NCBI GenBank assembly: GCA_016214855.1
Contig: JACRMT010000004.1
Location: forward strand, 372,001-436,000
Direction of reading: 5' to 3'
DNA: 64,000 nucleotides
Source: Nitrospirota bacterium
GTDB taxonomy: Bacteria > Nitrospirota > Thermodesulfovibrionia > Thermodesulfovibrionales > UBA6898
In this document: piece after piece, positions 58,382 through 64,000 of the stretch
Position numbering within the stretch: position 1 is the stretch's first letter
How the letters are laid out: every line of letters starts with the position of its first letter
Position numbers and translations under genes: made by a program
The notes under the pieces: model-generated
The model's database searches: none
The model's input: only the letters and a program-made list of their open reading frames with translations
Told to the model about the DNA's origin: nothing

Positions 58382-61015
58382 TCACTTACACCAGCACCAC
58401 CGGATCATTTCGGCCACAAGTGCAGTCCATCCGGTTTGGTGACTCGCTCCAAGACCCTCGCAGGTATCACCGTGAAAATACTCATTGAAGAGAACCAGAT
58501 CCCTGAAGTGCGGATCGTTACGATATTTTTCTTTTTCGCCGTGAACAGGTCTTTTCCCATCTGCACCCAGCATAAAGATTCCTGATATTCTCTGCGAGAG
58601 CTTCTGGGCAACATCCATGAGGTTCAGGAAGTTGCCGGACGCAGTCGGGAACTCAACTTTCAGTGATTCGCCATAGTAGCTGTAGTATTTCTTCAGGGAT
58701 TCTATGAAAAGATAATTTATCGGAATCCATATTGGGCCTCTCCAATTTGAGTTGCCGCCAAAGAGATTGGTTGTCGATTCCGCGGGTTCATAATCCACTC
58801 TATATTCATTTCCATTGACCTTCAGAACAAAGGGATTGTCTTTATGATATCTGGAAATGGATCTGATGCCACCGGAAGCAAGGAATTCATTTTCATCAAG
58901 CATCCTCTGCAGTATTCTAACCAGTCGGTGCTTCGGTATCAGCGAAAGCAAAATATCCCTGTCTTCAGCAAGTTCCTCGATCGGCCGGTATTTACCAAGC
59001 TCAGTCCGGTTGTTTCTGAACCAGAGAAGTCTTTTTCTGAACCCTTTCAGTCGGTTAAAGAGGTCTTTGTTTATCACGGAAACAGCGAGCACGGAAGTAA
59101 GACCCACAAGCGATCTTACCCTTAAAGGAATAGTGGTTCCGTTCGGAAGATGGAGGGAGTCGTAGTAAAACCCGTCTTCTTCATGCCAGAGACCGCTCTC
59201 CCCAAGCGTATTCAGGGATTCAGCGATATGGATGAAATGCTCGAAGAACTTTGAAGCGACATCCTCATACGCCGGGTCCTCCTGCGCAATTTCGAGGGCC
59301 ATGTCCATGAGATTCAGGGCATACATCGCCATCCAGCTTGTTCCGTCTGCCTGCTCGATATGTCCGCCGGTCGGCAGTGTACTGCTTCTGTCAAAGATGC
59401 CGATATTGTCCAGACCGAGAAATCCGCCCTGAAATATGTTATGTCCTTCGGAATCCTTTCTGTTGACCCACCAGGTGAAATTAAGCAGGAGTTTCTGAAA
59501 CACCCTTTTGAGGAAAACAATGTCCCCTTTGCCGGAATTTTTCTTGTCGAGTTCATATGTCTTGAGGGAGGCCCATGCATGGACAGGCGGGTTCACATCG
59601 CTGAAATTCCATTCATAGGCAGGGAGCTGCCCGTTGGGGTGCATGTACCACTCCCTCAGAAATAAGATCAGCTGTTTCTTGGCGTAATCAGGATCGATCA
59701 CCGCAAGGGGGACACAGTGAAAGGCCAGATCCCACGAGGCATACCAGGGATATTCCCATTTGTCAGGCATTGATATAATGTCCCTGTTGAAAAGGTATGG
59801 CCAGTCGTGGTTACGTCCCTGCTTTCTTGCAGCAGGAGGCACGGGTTGCCCCTTGTCCCCGCTTAGCCAGGTCTCTATCTCATAGTTGTAATACTGCTTG
59901 CTCCAGAGCAGACCGGCAAAAGCCTGCCTCTGAACCTGAAGAACATCGCTTACCGGCTCATCTGGAGACACAACTGCATAAAATTCATCGGCCTCGGCGA
60001 TTCTCTGGCTGAATATCTCAGAGAAAATGCCCTTAAAAGGCTCATCGAGTTTCTTTTCGGAAAGTCGCAGTCGTACGGAAGCAGACGCTCCAGCCTGTAT
60101 ACGGAAACGATAAACCACTGCGCTCTTGGTGCCGGAATTCTTATCTTCCAACAGGTTGTCCTTTCCTCCGGCGATCACATCGTGGAAAGCATCTTTCACA
60201 AAAGGAGAAGCGTTCGGAACATTAAAAAGCCTTGCTGCATTCGTCTCATTTTCGGTAAAGAGCACCTCCCTGCCGCCATCGCAATGGAGATAGCATATCC
60301 CTGAATGTTCATGTTCCGCTTCCAGCACAGCATCCTGACCTTCATCCGAGATAAGCCTCAGCTGGGGTCTCTTTTTTACTTTTCCAAATGACCAGGTATT
60401 TCTGAACCAGATGGTCGGCAGCACAGCGATGTCAGCAGCTTCTTCAGCGCGGTTGAAGATTTCAATCCGAATCAGGATATCGTCAGGTTCGGCCTTTGCA
60501 TATTCGACAAAGACATCAAAATATTTGTTCTGATCAAAGATACCGGTGTCAGCCAGCTCATACTCAGGGGCTTTGCGGGAGCGTTTCCGGTTTTCTTCAA
60601 CAATTTTACGGTATGGAAACTCTCCCTGCGGATACTTGTAGAGATATTTCATGTACGAGTGAGTCGGAACATTATCAAGGTAGTAATAAAGCTCCTTGAC
60701 GTCCTCACCGTGGTTTCCCTCAAAAGCGCTTAAACCGAAGAGTCGCTCTTTGAGAATAGGGTCTTTGCCGTTCCAGAGGGCAATGCTGAAGCAGAGATTC
60801 TGCTGAATGTCGGATATACCTGCGAGACCGTCTTCTCCCCACCGATAGGCCCGCGACCGTGCATGATCAAAGGGGAAATAATTCCATGCATCGCCATTTG
60901 GACTATAGTCTTCGCGGACTGTGCCCCACTGTCGCTCGCTCAGATAAGGACCCCATTTTTTCCAGAAGACCTGGTGATTGGTATTCTCTTCAAGCCTTTT
61001 TCCTTCAGCTGTCAC
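58382..61015 (-). CDS. GH63-like glucosidase (mannosyl-oligosaccharide glucosidase-type)
   Basis: An 877-residue protein starting at GTG. The N-terminus (WKKWGPYLSERQWGTVREDYS, then WNYFPFDHARSRAYRWGEDG) and the (alpha/alpha)6-barrel catalytic part (KWEYPWYASWDLAFHCVPLAVID; QADGTSWMAMYALNLMDMAL; GGNSNWRGPIWIPINYLFIES) match bacterial GH63/MGH1-like glucosidases. No signal peptide, so cytoplasmic. These hydrolyse alpha-glucosides such as glucosylglycerate or trehalose-like compounds; this one's substrate is unknown. Finding it between arsS and arsM is unusual and raises the possibility that it acts on a glycosylated arsenical or its precursor. Confidence 0.85.
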   Translation of the reverse strand: MTAEGKRLEENTNHQVFWKKWGPYLSERQWGTVREDYSPNGDAWNYFPFDHARSRAYRWGEDGLAGISDIQQNLCFSIALWNGKDPILKERLFGLSAFEGNHGEDVKELYYYLDNVPTHSYMKYLYKYPQGEFPYRKIVEENRKRSRKAPEYELADTGIFDQNKYFDVFVEYAKAEPDDILIRIEIFNRAEEAADIAVLPTIWFRNTWSFGKVKKRPQLRLISDEGQDAVLEAEHEHSGICYLHCDGGREVLFTENETNAARLFNVPNASPFVKDAFHDVIAGGKDNLLEDKNSGTKSAVVYRFRIQAGASASVRLRLSEKKLDEPFKGIFSEIFSQRIAEADEFYAVVSPDEPVSDVLQVQRQAFAGLLWSKQYYNYEIETWLSGDKGQPVPPAARKQGRNHDWPYLFNRDIISMPDKWEYPWYASWDLAFHCVPLAVIDPDYAKKQLILFLREWYMHPNGQLPAYEWNFSDVNPPVHAWASLKTYELDKKNSGKGDIVFLKRVFQKLLLNFTWWVNRKDSEGHNIFQGGFLGLDNIGIFDRSSTLPTGGHIEQADGTSWMAMYALNLMDMALEIAQEDPAYEDVASKFFEHFIHIAESLNTLGESGLWHEEDGFYYDSLHLPNGTTIPLRVRSLVGLTSVLAVSVINKDLFNRLKGFRKRLLWFRNNRTELGKYRPIEELAEDRDILLSLIPKHRLVRILQRMLDENEFLASGGIRSISRYHKDNPFVLKVNGNEYRVDYEPAESTTNLFGGNSNWRGPIWIPINYLFIESLKKYYSYYGESLKVEFPTASGNFLNLMDVAQKLSQRISGIFMLGADGKRPVHGEKEKYRNDPHFRDLVLFNEYFHGDTCEGLGASHQTGWTALVAEMIRWCWCK

Positions 61016-61044
61016 TTTTCCATGTCCTCTTCTCTATCTATTAG

Positions 61045-61060
61045 GCAGGCGACCGCCTGC
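61045..61060 (-). promoter_or_regulatory. Candidate bacterial SECIS hairpin of arsS
   Basis: On the minus strand GCAGGC pairs perfectly with GCCTGC around a GGTC loop. The loop GG is 24-25 nt downstream of the arsS in-frame TGA (61078-61080), the same geometry as the hairpin after the TGA of the thioredoxin-like gene. It overlaps the final TAG stop by one base. Confidence 0.65.
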
Positions 61061-62019
61061 TATGCAATTGAGCCTGTTCAGGTAGATCCCTGCCCGGCAG
61101 TGCAGCCGTAACAGTGATCACCTACGTGTATCTCCCTGCCCAAAAGACGTTCAAGGTCAAATTCCTGAATGTGCTGGGGACAGGAATCGTGCATATGAAG
61201 ATCAAGCACCTGGTTGAAATCGCAATCATAAAGAGCGCCATCCCATCCGACACTTATGAGGTGCCTGCACATAAGTCCATTCAGCGTTGCGGGGTTAAAT
61301 GCCTGCTCAAGCTTCTCCAGGTAGCTATCAAGAGTTCCTGTCTTTTCGAGATGATTTCTGAACCTGCCGACCGGCATATTAGAAAAAACAAAGAGATGGT
61401 TAAAAGAAATTTCGTGCCGCGCTCCAAGCTCCCGTCGGTACTCGTCTTCAAGACACTTCTGTTCAGGGGCGAGAAAGGCTCCCGAGGGGTTAAAAACGAG
61501 GTTCAACTTTCTCATGCCTGAGCCGTTTCCGTATCCCAATCCGTTGAGCACCTGAATTGCCTTGATGCTTTTTTCAAAAGCCCCATTTCCTCTTACCCTG
61601 TCAACGCTGCTGTCAAGGTAATACGGAAGAGATGCTGATATTTCTATGTTATGCTCACGGTAGAATTCAGGCAGGTAATCAAACCCCTTCTCAAAGAAGA
61701 TGGTAAGATTTGAACGAACAATAACATGGCAGCCAACCCGCTTTGCCTCCGTTACAAAGTAGGTGAAATGCGGATTCATCTCAGGAGCGCCGCCTGTGAG
61801 GTCAAGCGTCTGAATATTGTACTTTCCTATCACGTCAAGAATCTGATCAACGGTATCCTTTTTCATAACTTCCGGCCTGTTCGGTCCGGCTGCTACATGG
61901 CAATGCTTGCAGGACATGTTGCATGTATAGCCCACGTTGACCTGGAGGCTTTGCAGCCCAGCTGATATCAGAGGGGCCTTCATTACCTCATACACTTTAT
62001 TCTTAAATTCCATAGTCAT
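61060..62019 (-). CDS. arsS: Arsenosugar-biosynthesis radical SAM selenoprotein ArsS
   Basis: A 319-residue radical SAM enzyme thought to add the 5'-deoxyadenosyl group to dimethylarsinous acid. The 4Fe-4S motif is CNMSCKHCHVAAGP near residue 33, followed by LDLTGGAPEMNPHF. The C-terminal Cys-rich part has LMCRHLISVGWDGALYDCDFNQ and HCYGCTAG. A TGA at 61078-61080 follows GQGST, and the frame then runs on as TGSIA to TAG at 61060-61062. Relatives end in CTAG-x-GS-S-C-x-G, and some are known (seleno)proteins at that Cys, so the TGA is read here as selenocysteine 314. Stopping at the TGA would remove the conserved residue. Confidence 0.88.
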
Positions 62020-62056
62020 GTTTTTTCAGCTCTGACAAACTCTTTCATATCCGCTT

Positions 62057-62857
62057 TCATTTTAATCCATTCAACTCCCACAGGTAATCAAAGTAATTCA
62101 CCGTGTATTTCTGCGTGTCGATATATCTTCTCTCATCCGCCTTAAGAAAGGGGGATATGATATCAACGGCACTGAGCGCACCTTCAGGAAAAGTCTTACT
62201 GTCGAATTTGAAGATCTGGGAAAAATAGACGGTATTGTTTTTAGTATCAATCAGAATGCCTTTTTTCGTATTACTCAGAAATCTGCGGGCCTGGTCTTCC
62301 AATTGTTCCTTGAGACGGGCGCCGACATAGACCTCTTTTCTCATGTCGGGACAGCTGAGAGATGCGCAGACAATAGCATAATGTGCCATGCGAGCCCTAA
62401 ATGTGCCCATGAGAATACCGTGTTCGATTTCATCCAGACTGTATTCCCTGCCACCGATGTTCAAGACATTCTTTTTCCATGGGTTTTTCAGTAGATTGAT
62501 CTTCGTGCTCCTTATGCTGTCAACCGGGTAATGGTCCAGAATCATCTTAACCGCGCCGATATTATAGGCGTTGATCCAGAAAGCAATCCTGTCTAAATGG
62601 GAAGATATAGTTTCAGGATTAAAGGAGCTCAATTGTCTAAGAATAAATGCATAATCGGACGACGAGGACGTGGACTCTTGATGAAGACCAGCATAGTCGA
62701 CTGCGCTAATTGTTATTCCACTGATCGTTTTTCCTTCCTGCACGTAATTGTTCAGGAGCCTCTGGTACTGCTCTCCATCAAAAGGCGACGCGTTTGCCAT
62801 TGCCGACATGACGGAAATAATAAAAACCACCAAACCGATATTCATGCTTCTATTCAC
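62057..62857 (-). CDS. Exported DUF547 protein
   Basis: A 266-residue protein starting at GTG with GGAGG seven bases upstream. The signal peptide is IGLVVFIISVMSAMANA. The DUF547 core is recognisable: FWINAYNIGAVKMILDHYPVDSI, REYSLDEIEHGILM and RMAHYAIVCASLSCPDMR. Together they form a papain/transglutaminase-like fold with a Cys in SLSCP. DUF547 genes recur beside arsS in other genomes, but the role is unknown. It is the first gene of the minus-strand arsenic cluster and is divergent from the Crp/Fnr regulator. Confidence 0.82.
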   Translation of the reverse strand: MNRSMNIGLVVFIISVMSAMANASPFDGEQYQRLLNNYVQEGKTISGITISAVDYAGLHQESTSSSSDYAFILRQLSSFNPETISSHLDRIAFWINAYNIGAVKMILDHYPVDSIRSTKINLLKNPWKKNVLNIGGREYSLDEIEHGILMGTFRARMAHYAIVCASLSCPDMRKEVYVGARLKEQLEDQARRFLSNTKKGILIDTKNNTVYFSQIFKFDSKTFPEGALSAVDIISPFLKADERRYIDTQKYTVNYFDYLWELNGLK

Positions 62858-62885
62858 GATTTGACCTCCATCTTTTCTTGCTTAA

Positions 62886-62891
62886 ATTATA
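62886..62891 (-). promoter_or_regulatory. Candidate -10 box of the arsenic cluster
   Basis: TATAAT on the minus strand, about 30 bp before the DUF547 start. There is no good -35, but TGCAAAAGCA and TTTGTGC lie just upstream and TGCTT-N8-AAGCA spans the box. This would suit a promoter depending on an activator such as the divergent Crp/Fnr protein. Confidence 0.35.
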
Positions 62892-63036
62892 AAGCACAAA
62901 CATTGCTTTTGCATGTAATAGAGCTTACAATATAGGCCATTAGGATAAGCACTTTATATAGAAGGCTCCTCCTCGCGCAAGCTGGGGGGAATAATGCTCT
63001 TGGAGGAATTAGACGAACAGTGATAGGGTCAAAAGC

Positions 63037-63735
63037 ATGACACAGGAAAAATCAAAGCTCTGGTATCTTCGCAACCTCGAAATATGTGCTCAAATGGGAG
63101 ATGCCGGACACACGTTGATTCACGATAATTCCGACATGAAAGATATAAAAAAAGGCGAATCTCTATATATGCAGGGGTCTGCGGATCGGAATATCTACAT
63201 ATTAAAAACTGGCACGGTAAAAATGACTAAGCTGTCACCGCAGGGGAAAGAGATTATCCTCGATATCGTTAATAAAGGTTCAATTTTTGGGGAGATGACC
63301 TATACAGAGCCAAGAGAGCGCAACGAATCTGCAGTAGCCATGGAAGACAGCGTAATCTGCATCATCTCGAAACAGAATTTCGATAAACTGCTGGATATGA
63401 TCCCGGGGCTCTCGATACAGTTCACCAAGATATTCGGAAAAAGAAGATGGAAGATTGAAAACAGGTTGTTCGACCTTCTTTATAGCACCGTAGAGCAGAG
63501 GCTTGCGAAGACCCTGTTGAATCTTCTCGATGAGCATTCAGTCCCGCATGATCATGGGAAGCGCCTTACAATCAAGCTTACACATCAGGATTTCGCCGAC
63601 CTCATTGCATCGACACGCGAAACAGTAACTGCCACCCTGAACACATTGAGGGAACGCGAGTTGATTAATTATGAGGGAAGACATATTGTTGTCACTAATG
63701 CTGCGAAACTTAGGAATCTGGCGGAACAGCAGTAA
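63037..63735 (+). CDS. Crp/Fnr-family transcription regulator
   Basis: A 232-residue regulator. The cyclic-nucleotide-like sensor domain (KKGESLYMQGSADRNIYILKTG, GSIFGEM) spans about residues 25-140, then a long dimerisation helix and a winged helix-turn-helix, KLTHQDFADLIASTRETVTATLNTLRE, near residue 180. Two N-terminal Cys candidates are few and unlike the FNR Fe-S set, so the sensed signal is unclear. It is divergent from the DUF547-arsS-arsM cluster and probably controls it; that is inference from position. Confidence 0.88.
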   Translation: MTQEKSKLWYLRNLEICAQMGDAGHTLIHDNSDMKDIKKGESLYMQGSADRNIYILKTGTVKMTKLSPQGKEIILDIVNKGSIFGEMTYTEPRERNESAVAMEDSVICIISKQNFDKLLDMIPGLSIQFTKIFGKRRWKIENRLFDLLYSTVEQRLAKTLLNLLDEHSVPHDHGKRLTIKLTHQDFADLIASTRETVTATLNTLRERELINYEGRHIVVTNAAKLRNLAEQQ

Positions 63736-63757
63736 ATCTCACATCTTCACTCCGATG

Positions 63758-63778
63758 CTTGATCAATTTTAGATCAAG
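63758..63778. promoter_or_regulatory. Inverted repeat between convergent genes
   Basis: CTTGATC and GATCAAG (7 bp each, perfect) are separated by 7 nt, between the regulator and a convergent radical SAM gene. TTGATC/GATCAA halves resemble Crp/Fnr-type half-sites, but the spacing is too wide for a standard FNR box. It could equally be a weak transcription stop. Confidence 0.3.
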
Positions 63779-63849
63779 GACAATCTCGACATCCAGTCAA
63801 AGCATAGTGTCACCTTTGCCAGCGATTGGCCAATACAATTCCTTGCGTA

Positions 63850-64000
63850 TCAGTTAAGCAGAAAACACTGCGGGTCCTCCGCAAGGTAACTGCCCTCGCC
63901 CTGTGACTGGGAGAAAGCATAGGCTATTGCCCTGCATCCTCTGCAGGCAGACCACTTTGAGCAGGTACCGCATCTGCCCTGATATTGGGTCTTGTCCCGT
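63850..64000 (-). CDS. Radical SAM/SPASM protein, C-terminal 50 residues only
   Basis: The last ~50 codons of a minus-strand gene that continues past the right edge, ending in TGA at 63850-63852. The fragment contains GRCGTCSKWSACRGCRAIAYAF and LAEDPQCFLLN. This is the auxiliary Fe-S cluster (SPASM) ending, C-x2-C-x5-C-x2-C...C, typical of the NirJ/AhbC/AhbD haem-pathway enzymes and related maturases. The radical SAM core and therefore the exact family lie outside the window. No selenocysteine readthrough is suggested: the terminal Cys precedes the stop. Confidence 0.7.
   Translation of the reverse strand, partial: RDKTQYQGRCGTCSKWSACRGCRAIAYAFSQSQGEGSYLAEDPQCFLLN

Noticed and set aside
1-64000. 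CRISPR arrays and rRNA genes
   Set aside because: No regularly spaced direct repeats outside coding sequence and no rRNA-like stretch were seen; the only tRNA sequence noticed is the Pro 3' half.

Overview
The window looks like chromosomal DNA from a Gram-negative, probably anaerobic or microaerophilic bacterium of the Nitrospirota or Desulfobacterota type. This is inferred from gene content (LPS heptosyltransferase, ferredoxin-dependent 2-oxoacid oxidoreductase, several c-type cytochromes, many radical SAM enzymes, apparent selenocysteine use, giant secreted proteins); no rRNA or other phylogenetic marker is present.

Layout. 1-9.1 kb: the 5' part of an LPS heptosyltransferase gene, a small cytochrome c, and a minus-strand operon (ferritin-like protein, KorA, KorB, VOC protein, alpha/beta hydrolase). 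Next comes a compact RiPP-like locus: a radical SAM/SPASM enzyme followed by a 20-residue Cys-rich peptide gene and a strong terminator. An oxidative-stress operon (nitroreductase, Tpx, SOD) follows. 9.4-33.4 kb: one minus-strand run of eight main genes and two candidate tiny ones encoding exported proteins. Two of the proteins exceed 2,800 residues. The run starts with a PpiC-type prolyl isomerase and carries SBBP, LamG, thrombospondin type 3, DUF1566, DUF11, Calx-beta and cadherin-like modules. 33.9 kb: a 3' half of a tRNA-Pro(GGG) gene with its terminator, the usual scar of an element integrated at a tRNA. 34-50 kb: accessory genes (AAA/DUF4143 ATPase, diguanylate cyclase, HU, TfoX-like, small exported proteins, cupin, isochorismatase, HAD phosphatase, and a 1,456-residue PPDK-like protein without a PEP-binding barrel). 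50-52.2 kb: a mercury module of MerA-like reductase, MerF and a thioredoxin-like protein whose frame continues through an in-frame TGA. 52-63 kb: small exported proteins, then a long minus-strand arsenic cluster (TVP38, AhpD-like, DUF3047, ArsM, aquaporin, cytochrome c, GH63 glucosidase, ArsS, DUF547) divergent from a Crp/Fnr regulator. The right edge holds the C-terminus of another radical SAM/SPASM protein.

The most notable points are two genes that appear to be selenoprotein genes. In the thioredoxin-like mercury-module gene and in arsS, a TGA sits where I recall relatives having Cys, the frame continues into family-like sequence, and a hairpin with a GG-containing loop lies about 22-25 nt downstream. 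Conventional gene calling would truncate both. The radical SAM/mini-peptide locus and the giant exported-protein operon, with its recurring unnamed C-terminal module, are the other candidates for something new.
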